NCBI RefSeq assembly: GCF_003597395.2
Contig: NC_133770.1
Span: 83,697,708-83,761,707, forward strand
From: Chelonoidis abingdonii
Taxonomy: Eukaryota > Chordata > Testudines > Testudinidae
DNA length: 64,000 bases
Direction of reading: 5' to 3'
Positions 34,501-45,245 of the stretch are shown here, one piece after another. The position numbers were made by a program, and so were the translations under genes. The first letter of the stretch is position 1. Each line of letters starts with the position of its first letter. Under the pieces are notes generated by a model. It was not told the origin of the DNA. It saw only the letters and a program-made list of their open reading frames with translations, and ran no database searches.

Positions 34501-36552
34501 CCTGCCCAGTGTAAGATACAGCTGTGGACCTGAGAGCTGAAAAGGACCTAGCGGGAGCGGGAAAGAAAATCCATTGATTGTCCTTAGCATGTGGGAACAA
34601 GTGATAAGCTAGATACTCGCTGGACTGTATCAAGGGAGATATGCCAGATTGGGGAAGACGCTTAGGAAAATCGAGGCTCAGCCGTGATCTTCACTGGATG
34701 TACCTGCAATTCCTAGAGAAGGGCGACAAAGGTGTGAAAGATTAATCTGGCGATCCAACAGATGCTCAGGCAGTGTGCTATAATGGAGGGTTTGGATGTA
34801 CCGGTCACTTGGGAAGATTACGACAGAAGACTGTTTCTCTCGGATGGACTTCACCTGAGTAAGGAGGGGAATAGACTCTAGGATGTGAGGCGTCGCTCCA
34901 CAGCCGATTAACGAGAGCGTTTAACTGAGCAATCTGAGGGGAGTGGTTGGAGATGTCCCAGGAGACTCATCCCGCGTAATTTAACACTTGAGAGGGAAGA
35001 GTAATCAATAGTAAGGGTAGGATACCAGCCGTGGCGCGAAGAATTGACATAAGGAGAGAAGTAGTTACATTACCAGATACAGTGGTAGAATGTCTGTGCA
35101 TTAAGCAGGGAAAGAAGGTCAGTGAAGCCAAAACGCCAAGAATTAAAATGTCGCTGTACACTAATGCTGAGTATCTAGGTAACAAAATGGAGGAATGGCT
35201 ACTGTGCAGGAAGTTGAAACCGGATATTTAAGGATAACAGAAACATGTGGAATAGTAGTCTCACTGAGTAGCAGGTATTGAAGGCTCATGTGCTGTTTTA
35301 GGAAGACAAATAAAGGCAAAGTGTGGAGTAGCTGTACATCATGATGAGGTTAATGTAAATGAAATGATAGAGTGATGGAATGGACAAGGACAGAGGTCTG
35401 TCTGGGCAAAATCACAGTGGAAAGAAAGCTACTACGAGCTCCCCTGAGATTAGTGCTGGGGGTGTGCTTTCAGACCGCTGGTCTGATCTTGGATCTGTCC
35501 ACGACGACCTCTTCAATGTTTTTCATGAAGTAAACACTAAGGATGAAATGTTGATCATGGGAGGACTTCCAACTTCCAGATATAGACGTGGAGGACAAGT
35601 CTTGCAAGAATAGATAGGGGCTCAGATTGTTTCTGGATATGTGATACGAGTGGATGTTCTTCACCAGTTAGCCGTTGAAAACCTCAAAGAAGGGATGCTC
35701 ATTTAGATTTTTTGGTGAGCCAGTGAGGACTCTCGTAGAAGAAAGGTTGTAGGGACAACCTTGGTTCGAGTATGATCATGATCGTAATTTCGCATGTCCA
35801 GAAGCTAGATGGAAGGATATAACAAAAAAAGATTGGGAATTAGGGTTTTTTGACTTCTCAATGGCTACTTAAAGAGTACGGAATTAATTAGGGAAGTGAA
35901 TTGGCTGAAAACCTGTGGATCTAAATGTGGAGAAGGCCTGGATTACTTTAAGTTGCAGCTGCAGAAACTATCAGAAAGCCTGCATCCCGAGAAAGGGGAA
36001 AAAACATAGGCAAGAGTTGTAGACCAAGCGGGATGAGCAAGCATCTCAGAGAAGTGATTAAGAAAAAGCAGAAAGCCTACAAGGAGTGGAAGAAAGGTGG
36101 GATTCGCAAGAGAAGCTACCTTAGTGAGGTCAGAACATGTAGGGATAAAGTGAGGAAGGCTAAAAGCATGTAGATGTTGGACGCTTGCAAGGGAATTAAA
36201 ACCAATAGTAAAAGGTTCTATAGCCAATAAATAAGAAAGAAAACAAAGAAAAGAAGAAGTGGGACTGCTATAACACTGAGGATGGAATGGAGGTTAAGGA
36301 TAACCTAGGCATGGCCCAATATCTAAATAAGTACTTTGCCTCAGTCTTTAATAAGGCTAATGAGGAGCTTAGGGATGATGGAAGGATGATAACGGGATGA
36401 GGATATGGAGGTGGATTTACCACATCTGAGGTGGAAGCCAAACTTGAACAGCTTAATGGAAAAATCGGAGGGCCCAGACAATCTCCATCCAAGAATATTA
36501 AAGAACTGGCGCATGAAATTGCAAGTCCATTAGCAAGAATTTTTAATGAAAG
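25530..36552. repeat. Noisy copy B of the duplicated unit, probable false duplication
   Basis: 25,530-34,745 follows copy A (10,256-19,495) element by element: antisense LTR at about 26,185-27,440, SINE with nested CR1 at about 28,560-28,920, L2-like repeat with hAT element at about 29,660-30,260, sense LTR from about 32,400, and the CR1 5' end at about 34,470. Differences are mainly single-base losses and gains, many in homopolymers. 32,880-33,630 cannot be aligned by eye. After 34,745 it continues as CR1 endonuclease sequence to 36,540 and meets clean sequence at 36,553. Open frames here are fragments and should not be annotated as genes. Confidence 0.85.
34470..36552 (+). mobile_element. 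CR1 5' half and endonuclease region within copy B
   Basis: The sequence runs from the CR1 5' region (34,470) through the ORF2 endonuclease: an N-terminal block at about 35,150-35,235 (an 'LYTNA' start, then 'KPDI'), and a central block at about 35,470-35,600 with the 'DLFNVFHEVN' and 'LIMGG' strings. It then reaches the linker before the reverse transcriptase, near-identical to 22,530-23,130. The reverse transcriptase is absent: the sequence jumps straight to the 3' UTR at 36,553. I read this as the same physical CR1 as 19,215-25,504, seen in a second read. Confidence 0.7.
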
Positions 36553-36716
36553 TCTCTGCAGCTTGAGGTCTTCAAACCACAATTTGAAGACTTCAATAAC
36601 TCAGACATAGGTTAGGGGTTGTTATAGAAGTGGATGGGTAGGGTTCTGTGGCCTGCTTTGTGCAGGAGGTCAGAATAGATGATCATATTGGTCCCTTCTG
36701 ACCTATGAGTCTATAA
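36553..36716 (+). repeat. CR1 3' terminus, start of the right-hand clean contig
   Basis: This begins 'ctgcagcttgaggtcttcaa' and runs to the CR1 end, 'cttctgacctatgagtctat'. It is the direct continuation of the CR1 3' UTR that stops at 25,504. Confidence 0.85.
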
Positions 36717-36929
36717 TCCTTGACTATTATTACAGCCATTTATTTTAACTGCATTCCCTCCTCAACTGGAAACTTGGGCTCCGTGGCAGTTTCTTGAGTC
36801 TGGATTTATTTTCACTCTGCACTTCTCATGAGTATCATTCCTTAGTGCAGAAGGAACATATTCACTCAAAGGAAAATTGCTTGGCCAAAGGATTGTACCA
36901 ATCCCCCTTTCTCCTTCGAACTCAGCATA
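36717..36929. other. Unassigned spacer
   Basis: About 200 bases between two CR1 copies, with no recognised content. Confidence 0.5.
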
Positions 36930-38094
36930 CTATAAGGTAGGTGCAAAACTAGTTGAAAGACTATATACTCAGAGCAGTTATCAATGGCTCACTGTCAATC
37001 GGGGGGAGGGAGGGAGGAACATATCTAGTGGCATCCCACGGGGGCTGTTCTGGGCCTAGTACTAGTCAATATTTTCATTAATGACTTGGACAATGGAATG
37101 AAGAATATGCTTATAAAGATTGCAGATGGCATCGAGCTGTGAGGGGCTGCTATGCCTTTGGAGAACAGGATTCGAATTCACAAATTGGAGAACTGACTTG
37201 ACATCAACAAGATGAAGTTCAATAAGGACAAGTGCAAAGAACTATGCTTAAAGAGGATAAATCAAAATGCACTGCTACGAAATGGGGAGTAACTGGCTAG
37301 GAAGTGGTACTGCTGAATATCTCAGACTTATAGTAGATCACAAATTGAACAGGAATCAGTGTGATGCAGTTGTGAAATAGGCTAATCATTCTGGAGTATA
37401 TTATCCAGCTGTACACAGCACCGGTGAGGCCTTAGCTCATCTTTTGGAAAGAGACAGGCCTTAGCTCATCTTTTGTTCCCGAGGAGAGCAACAAAAATGA
37501 TAAAAGCTTTAGAAAACTTGACCTATGAGGAAAGGTTAAAAAAATTGACATGTTTAATCTTGAGAAAAGAAGACTAAGTGGTGGGGGGGACCGGACCCGA
37601 TAGCCTTCCAATATGTTAAGGGCTGTTATAAAGAGGACAGTGATCAATTGTTCTCCTTATCCACTGAAGGTAGGACAAGAAATATTGCAGCAAGGGACAT
37701 TTAGGTTACATGGTAGGAAAAGTAAAAAGCGACAGACAGTCCTGTGGCACCTTATAGACTAACAAACGTATTGGAGCATGAGCTTTCGTAGATGAATACC
37801 CACTTTGTCTGGTGGGTATTCACCCACAAAAGCTTGTACTCCAATACGACTGTTAGTCTGTAAGGTGCCACAGGACTCTGTCGCCTTTTACAGATCCAGA
37901 CTAACGTGGCTACCCATCTGATAGTAGGAAAAACTTTCTAACTATAAAGGGTTTCTAACTATAAAGATAGTTAAGCACTGATAGGCTTCCAAGAGAGGTT
38001 AGACAAACCCCTGTCAGGGATATTCTAGATTTACTCAGTACAGGGGCTGGACTAGATGACCTCTCAAGGTCCTTTCCAGCTCTACATTTCCATG
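36930..38094 (+). mobile_element. CR1 LINE, ORF2 3' part, broken
   Basis: Sense CR1 from the reverse transcriptase palm onwards. '[17 protein letters not shown]'-like coding is readable in pieces around 37,040-37,095. The C-terminal 'LTYEERLKKLT' block lies at about 37,515, and the end 'gactagatgacctctcaagg' at about 38,050. Stops and frameshifts are frequent. It belongs to a different subfamily from the copy at 19,215. A Penelope-arm element interrupts it (37,722-37,923). Two small tandem duplications are present at 37,427-37,475 and about 37,937-37,972. Confidence 0.8.
37722..37923. mobile_element. Inverted-arm element related to the Penelope-like termini
   Basis: Two near-complementary arms of about 95 bases ('cctgtggcaccttatagact' on the left, its complement 'ctgtaaggtgccacaggact' on the right) meet at 'cccactttgtctggtgggta'. 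The flanks 'gtaggaaaa' (37,713-37,721 and 37,924-37,932) are a 9-bp direct repeat. Removing one flank and the insert restores the CR1 reading 'gtaggaaaaactttct'. The arms match the ends of the element at 52,677-55,758, so this is a minimal member with the coding interior missing. Confidence 0.8.
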
Positions 38095-39844
38095 ATCATG
38101 TATTCACTAGCAAAAAGGAAAGCAGATGACCAAAGGTTACTAAATAAAAAGAAACAAACCAAACAAAAACCTCAATAATAAATATAGAAGTACAAGCATT
38201 TCTATGAGGTGTATTGCAAAGAAACCTCCTATATTGTGACTTGGTTCCCATCACCAAGTTCATGGACCTGAAATTCAAAGAGGCATCAACCAAGTGTCCA
38301 TTTTTGAGAATGCAAAGATGTGTTTGTGTACCGGTTAAGCATGACATTCCTGTGCATGGATGATCGATTCCAACATATATATTGGATAGGCCTGGTCCAT
38401 CACCTGTATCCCAGTACTATTGCTTGAAAAGTGTGTGAATGTGTGTGCACAAAAGGGGAGACAGAGTGCACTTTCTGTAAATCAGGTCCCATAAATCTAA
38501 TCTACACAAGACATCTTAGAACTGTTGAGGAAGTTAAGTTAGCCCTAATTGTGAGAGTTTTTTTAAACTTTGCCATTATAATGACTTACCTTTCCTAATG
38601 TGCTTTTACGGATATCACATCTTTATGGGTCTGACCTACTCCTTTTTAACACGACTTTTGTTTGCCTGAGAAATGTGTTGGAGACTTTAAACACAGCAGT
38701 TCACTGAGTTCAATTCAGTTGCTGTTACAATGTTGCTGCTTCCTGTAGCCTTGATCTGAATGTTGCCCACATGATTAGCAGTGATCATTCTCATGATAGA
38801 GAGGTCTTGGCAGTAAAAGCAGCACCAGACAGTACGACATAACTGGAAATTCAGTACCTTCTGGTAATAGATTGCACAGCAAAATTAAAATGGTCTCAAC
38901 TGAAACAAATTGGAAGACATAAAACAGCATCTAATCATGCAATATTATACCACTGACAACCGTTCCTTTCTGATCTCAGTTGGTGATCAGTTTAGGCTCT
39001 GAAGTCTGGATGACTAATTCACTGCTAAAAGAAAGAAAGTTTACTGATCAGTACTAAAACAGATCCTAGTCAGAAAAGTATCCCTTTAGATCTTTAGAGA
39101 GAGAAAGGGTGTCAATAGGTTTACTATGAAACCACTATATTTAGAATTGGTTTAAATTTTCATATATGATCATATGTATAGATGACTATGAGGAACAGAT
39201 ATGTTTTCCTGGACAAGAAAACTGAGGCACCACTTGTGACTTTGAGTCATTCCCTTCTCGGCTAGTGAAAAAGTTTAAAGTATTTACCACCTCTGCTAAC
39301 AGGTTGTCAGCACCACCCCTGAGGAAGGACATCTACCGTCTTTGCCATCCCAAAGCGCACCACTCACCAGCCAAGCATGCTTAACATGCAGGGGGACAGA
39401 CTTGTCCAGTGGCTACCTGAAGCAACCTCTTCACAGCTGCTAGCTCTAGAACAAAATGAGTTAAGAACACAAAGAGGTTACATACACTCTTCCATATGTT
39501 CATGATTCAGGGGGCTGGAAGTGTTGGAGAAACAGGAAAGTTCCCTGTCATATTCCTTCAATTAGAGGTAAGCCCCAAAATCCTTGCAGGAATCTAACAG
39601 GGTCTGAAGTTTCCCTTCCTCACTATGATGTGAGTGTAGGCATTTGTACAGGGTATTTACCCAGTGTTATAATTCTCTTGGGTTACATGGTCTGAGCGTG
39701 GTGGAACGCTTATTTACATGAGCCTCCCTTCCACTCTCTCATCTCCTTATACCTCCCTGTTGTGGAAGAGTTTATTTATTTACTATGTACAGCAAGAAGA
39801 TCTTCCTTATTTACGCAGTCTAGGTGCGAGGTCCCCTGGAGTCC
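38095..39844. other. Unassigned sequence
   Basis: No named repeat. It contains the candidate exon 39,511-39,567 and a short TTTA-rich tract at about 39,769-39,783. Confidence 0.45.
39511..39567 (+). CDS. Candidate internal exon
   Basis: A 57-base interval lies between 'catatgttcatgattcag' and a strong donor (GAG followed by 'gtaagc'). Read in phase 0 it is open for 19 codons (GAGSVGETGKFPVIFLQLE) and ends in phase 0, so it can join the candidates at 57,276 and 63,171 without a frameshift. A second frame is also open, so the phase is not proven. No family is recognised; the glycine-rich start is too short to call a nucleotide-binding loop. It is a hypothesis only. Confidence 0.2.
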
Positions 39845-42800
39845 TCAGACTGCAGCCACTACCCAGCAGCTAACAGGTACCAGTAGAGACTGTGGACTGG
39901 TGGACCTTTGCTCACTATAAACCCTTCCCATGAAGCTCCCAATTGGAGGAGAGATCCAGTGTAGCTATAGGTATTTGTTAGATGAGATTTAGATATAAGA
40001 TAAGAAATAGGTCGGAAGAAGTAGGGCAAGAGATCTACAGGCCGTAGCCTGTAAGACAAAAGCTTAGCAAAAGGACTTAAGGCCTCGAAAAGCTAAAGTA
40101 GCTAAACAAAAGTGACCTTAAGTCACAAGATCGCATATGATAGAATGCTATGATAAACAAGTATGATTCAACTGCTGACAGGTAAACACAGAGTCTCATT
40201 TGATGCCAGTTTGGGTATTTTAGGACAGGAACATCAGCAAGAGTTCAACCACAAAATTGCCATAGTAACCAATTGATGTGTATGTACTAAGTTTGAGGTA
40301 ATGATTATACTAACCTATAAGAAGAGAACACCCCAACATTATTACGGTGAGAAAGTTTAGTTATGCACAGACACGGCTGGATATCCTTATGAATATTCCT
40401 GGCAGCCATTGAACACCATGACGGACTAACCATGGCCTAAGCCATTGGGAACTTCTGCCACTCCAGAGAGAGGATAGAACCCTTCATACACTACCACTTG
40501 TCTGACCAAGTCTAGATCTACACAAGGATGGTGGGAGTATACGATTCTCTGATGCTGGACATAAGGACAATTCTGTATTATCTTTAGCTGTTTGTTTGGG
40601 TTGGAGTATTTTTGCTTTTGTTAATTGTGTTAAAACAATTGCAAATTAAAAAGGATTTCCTTATGTGTGAGTGTTGCTCCCGTGCACATTAGGGGGTTTC
40701 CAAATTAATAGTAACTAATAACTCTGGGTCAGGTTGTGGGACAAGTCCCTGCCAAACCACAGAGTGCTGACTGGGGATTCTTAATTAACCAATAAAATTA
40801 ATACATGACCAACATATCAGACAACATCAGCTTCTACGGTTGGCTTAGAGTCACTATTTAAGCCAGGAGGTGGCACAGGAAGTTGTCTGAGCAGATGAGT
40901 CCCTGGCTGGCTGCTACATTGGACCCTCTCTTCTTGCCTGACTCCAGAACCTTCTCTTCTTCCTGCTTCTTTGTCCCATCTGGGCTACTGGCTTTGGCTC
41001 CAAACCATGGCTTGATTCCTAATTCTGACACTGACCCATGACTTGACTCCTGTCTCTATCGCTGACCTCCAGTTCTTGCCTCCTGACTCCTGCTCTGACC
41101 ACTAAACCTGACCACTACTGTTCTGACTGCTAGGTCTGACCTGAGTCCTGGGCCTGACATTTGCTTGGACCATTAACTCCCAAGTGGAGTCCAGCCATAT
41201 ATAGACCCAGGGGAGCTGCCCTTACCCCCAGGAGCACTGGCACTCCATGAGCAGGCAACCAAGCCATGCAGGCACAGATCACACAGCTAGTCACCAAGAA
41301 TCCCACACAGCAAGGATAAGTCCACCAACTCTGTGCTCTGGGCTCAACCGCCCACATCACCCCCTGAGCCAACACCTGTCATCCTCTGTCTTGGAGTGCT
41401 TCATCAGGGATTGTTCCAAATTTCAAGGCTTAATGAACCAGTGCCATCTCTTGTTCTTATTTGCCTTCAAACATACCCATCCGAGGTAGGCCTGCTAGTC
41501 GGCCTGCTGTTGGACTGGGCCTGCTCCCTGCTGTCTATCTGCGACACCTTCCAGTAGGCAATATCAACAGTCTTTGGTGATGCCAGCCATGCTTGCTCTG
41601 CTGATGCCACAATGTGAAAACTCCAAGAAGGGTCAGGCACAGCTGCCTCCTATGCCACACATTTCCACCACATCACAAAGTGGAATGAGGAAGTCCAGCC
41701 TGTTACAGGTCTGGTGGGGCCCATGGGGTGAAATCATGGATGAGATGGCTAAAGCTGAGTCCCCAGTGGATCTGGGGACATTCAGCAGGATCAACAATTG
41801 GCTGGATGAATGGCAGGAAGAAAGTAGTAGTCTTCGCTAGTATCCCACCTGGAGTTTGCATACAATAGCATGGAACATTCCATTGTAAGACAAAGTCCCT
41901 TTGTAAACCAAAATATGGGTTCCACCCTTGATTTTTTTTTAACTCAGACCTCCCCACAACCTCCCCAACTCCTGCAGCCTTAGACCTAGTGCAACAAATC
42001 CATAAAACCCAAGATGATCTGAAAACCCACCTAGAGGAAGACAAGGGAAGTTACAACCAATATGTGGATCACCAATGACAAGAGCCCATTTTTTCCTTAG
42101 GCCAGATGGTATGGCTCTACTGAAACATCTGCACACACAAGCCATCTTGAAAACTGGATTACCAGTTTCTGGGCCCATACCAAATTCACCACCAAAGTTA
42201 CCTTTGAACTCCTCCTGTCCCAATCCTCCTGCCCCAATCCATCCAGTGTTTTGTATATCACTTCTAAAGCCCCATACATAGGATGCATTTCCTTTCCATT
42301 CCATGTTTATGGTCAAAATGTATACGTCATCCAGGGGATACTTGATACCAGAATGAGATTGAGCAAACTATGATATTTGACTGGGAAGGTTATAGTCTCA
42401 AAGGATGCTCCCGGGAGCCTGCAGAAAATGCCCATGCCCCCAAAGTGGTAAAGGCCTTCCACAAGAACCATCCTGGAAAACCCAGCCCACTGATAGCTGG
42501 AGGGCACCAACAAAAGGAATCATGGGTCTCAACCCTGGTCTACGGGTCCCCAGGCAGTCCCCAAACAGCAGCCACCACTCAGCAGGTACCATCGGAATTG
42601 TGGGTTGGTGAACCCTAGCTCACCATAGGCCCTGCTCACAACACTTGGATTGTCTCAGACTCACTATTTAAGTCAGCAGGAGGCACAGGAAGTTGACTGA
42701 GCAACTAAGTGAATCCCTGGTTGGCTTCTACATGGGATCCTGCCTTCTTGCCTGACTCCTGAGCCCTGCCTTATTCCTGCCTCATTCCAGTGATCATGCC

Positions 42801-42925
42801 CCATCCCTGGCTACTGACTGAGTTCTGACCACTGGTTTGATACCTGGCTCTGACCACTAGGCCTGACCAGCACTGTTCTGACCATGAGGCCTGATTGCCT
42901 TCATCCCAGTCAACAGCAGTAGGTA
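39845..42925 (+). mobile_element. Degenerate Ty3/gypsy (Sushi-type, chromodomain) retrotransposon
   Basis: Two related LTRs flank a short decayed interior. The 3' LTR is about 42,540-42,900. The 5' LTR matches it at 39,845-39,930 and again at about 40,840-41,159, interrupted by some 900 bases. Inside, 41,380-41,560 reads as a gag capsid remnant in two frames ('LMNQCHLLFLF' then 'EVGLLVGLLLDWACSLLS'), so at least one frameshift is present. 41,966-42,150 matches the integrase C-terminal region, and 42,370-42,480 a chromodomain ('DWEGY', 'EPAENAHAP', 'HPGKP'). Protease, reverse transcriptase and RNase H are missing. Gag capsids of this lineage gave rise to domesticated genes such as PEG10 and RTL1, but this copy is clearly dead. 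Confidence 0.7.
39930..40840. mobile_element. Insertion inside the gypsy 5' LTR, LTR-like
   Basis: Homology between the two gypsy LTRs breaks at about 39,930 and resumes at about 40,840, so these 900 bases were inserted later. The insert is AT-rich, non-coding and ends in sequence resembling an LTR tail (an 'aattaaaaaggatttcctt' block followed by a short downstream segment). I suspect a solo LTR of another element. Exact ends and target duplication are not resolved. Confidence 0.4.
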
Positions 42926-42939
42926 ACTTATATGGCTGC

Positions 42940-43150
42940 CATTGTCCACCTAACCCAGAGTGCCTTTCAAAATTTGATGGATCTCTCCTCCTCACAGCCC
43001 TCCCGTGAGGCAAGTAAACAACTTTTTACAGATGGGAAGTTGAGGCACAGAGATATAAGCAACTCTCTGAAGTTCACATAGGAAGTATGTGGCAGAACAC
43101 GAATTTGAACCTAGGTTTCCTAAAACCCAATTCAATGCTTAACTACAAGG
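42940..43150 (-). repeat. MIR-type SINE, antisense
   Basis: On the + strand: 'ctcctcctcacagccctccc', then 'ttttacagatgggaagttga', 'ggcacagagatataagcaac' and 'gaacacgaatttgaacctag', which is the antisense MIR order with the tRNA-like B-box region last. Confidence 0.65.
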
Positions 43151-43964
43151 CATATTTTCTCCTGGATATTATGGCCTACTCAGTAAGCACCATATTCAGC
43201 TTCTGTTGTTTATATGGCCCAGAAGCTTAAGCATCTTTTCATGTAGCAGCAGCCCAAATGTATCAAAGTCAACAACAAGTGGACATCAAAAGCAATCATG
43301 CTTCTGTGCATTTGAGAGATTTAATGCCCATCAATTTCATGTGTCAGCTGCTCTTCATTTATTTTGACTTCTTGCCATCATGCTGCTGTCTTTTACAATT
43401 TAACTGTAAAAGCCTTGGCTATGAAAAGCATTTAGAGTGCTTGGCAAAATCCCATTAAAGGGAAACTGGTAGAGGGTTTAACGATGAAGTACAATTCAAC
43501 AGTATTTCTTACAATGTGATTCATTAATAAAACTCAAAAGAAATCATCCATACAGAATATAATCTTACTTGTAGGCTCTAGGCACATTTAATAAACTTTT
43601 CTTTATTTTGAATTTAGTCACATTCACGTCTTCCTGGCTAAATATTATTAGAGACCAAAATATTCAATAGAGCTGCTGCAGAATGGATGTAAATATCTAA
43701 GTAGATGTAAATGAATTAGATCTTTTTACAATCAGCTTCATTAATTAAAAGCTAAATTATTCAGGAATTATTTTTAATAAATAGAAACCCAAACTAACCA
43801 ACAGGCCATGAGCAGCCTCTGTAAGAAGGGGAGATTGCAACCACTTTCTGCCGTGCACAGTGGACTTTCCACTGCTGAGGGCCTCTGTCAAAAGAAGTCA
43901 CTGCGGCTAGGTGCCTCGGGTGGGCCACACTGAAAATGCCCTACTCAGGGCACACTGCAAGAAA
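43151..43964. other. Unassigned sequence
   Basis: No gene or repeat recognised. Confidence 0.5.
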
Positions 43965-45245
43965 TTGAGCAGACAATCCCCAGAGCTTGTGGTTTATTCT
44001 ATAATTAGATTCACTAAACTAGTAATAAAAGAGCCTCTGCAATACCACACTGGTTAACCAGAAGCCAAACACAGACCGCTTTAGGCATTCCAGCCTTTGG
44101 CTCCCATCAAGGCAACCCAATCTAATATAGTGAGAGGTTATTGAAACCCTATTTCACCGTATATGAGGTTCTTTCTAATCTCAAAGGACCAGACACACGT
44201 CCCCAGGTGAATATGATTCTCAGCTCTTACCCCAAACATCGTGCTGTCAGCCAACCCTTAGTAAACTAACTAAAGATTTAATAATTGAAGAAAAGAGAGT
44301 TATAAATGGTTAATTGATCTTATACACGCAAATGATTGCAAAGTCCTATATCAGGTTTGCAGCAGTGATGGATTAGACTGCTGGCTTGTAAAGTCTCTCT
44401 GGTAACTGGAAGATTCTCAGTCCATAGTTCAAGATGCTCCTTTTAGTTGTAAATCCACAGTCCAGAGAATTAGAGCAGGAAAAGAGGCAACCAGGAGATG
44501 TCTCAGCTGTCTCTTTAAGTCCTCCACCATGTGCTTAGAGTTGCCAACCCTCCAGGATTGTCCTGGAGTCTTCAGGAATTAAAGATTAATATTCAATTAA
44601 ATATTATGTCATGTGATGAAACCTCCAGAATACATCCAATGAGAATTGGCAATCCTACACATGCATGGAAATTTACTGTCCCAAACAAAACCCACAGCCC
44701 CTGTCTGTGGAAAGTTAACTGGCCAAGATGGAGTCCAGGGTCACATGAGCATATTACATGCCCCTACATGTTTTGCTGAATCACAAGGGATGGCCACTGG
44801 CTCCTTGCTGTCTGAGGCATCCTCAGGAAGAGTTATCTGGGCAGGTTGAGTTTCTTCAATGGCCCATAGTGAGAGTGGAGTGTCCTTGACAGGTCAACAG
44901 CATAGCTGTCTAGCACTAATGTAAATTCTATCTACGGGTGTCATCCGGGAACACAACAAAGGTTTAAGATACAAGTACATAGCGAGTATTCATAACTTCA
45001 TATACAAAGACAATACATTCATATAAACAGGATAATTCTATGTAGCAAATCATAACTTTCCCATTAATGCCTTACTTACATTATATACTTTGTACAAGAT
45101 TTATTGCAATTGTATAACAGTGGTAACAGCAATGATACAAATGGTTATTGTATACACAGCATCACAGGCACCATACATTCTGCAAACTGAATGTGGCCCA
45201 AAATACATAACAGCAACTGATATGTCACAATAGGGTTGTGGTTCA
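43965..45245 (-). mobile_element. LTR-like retroelement remnant, antisense (approximate ends)
   Basis: On the minus strand this stretch has a non-coding AT-rich body and a polyadenylation signal (complement of 'tttatt' at 43,993-43,998) near its 3' end, and I recognise parts as dispersed turtle sequence. The boundaries are approximate. No protein is encoded. A small inverted-repeat element (44,536-44,656) is nested in it. Confidence 0.35.
44536..44656. mobile_element. Small MITE nested in the LTR-like remnant
   Basis: Ends 'tagagttgccaaccct' and 'gagaattggcaatccta' are imperfect inverted repeats around about 90 AT-rich bases. The target duplication is unclear, so the superfamily is not assigned; the ends resemble high-copy sauropsid hAT-like MITEs. 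Confidence 0.5.

Noticed and set aside
25530..34745. Recent real segmental duplication
   Set aside because: A recent duplication would show few, mostly substitution differences. Here differences are dense small indels on one side only, the copy starts at a 25-N run, and its CR1 end abuts the clean contig exactly where the other CR1 copy stops.
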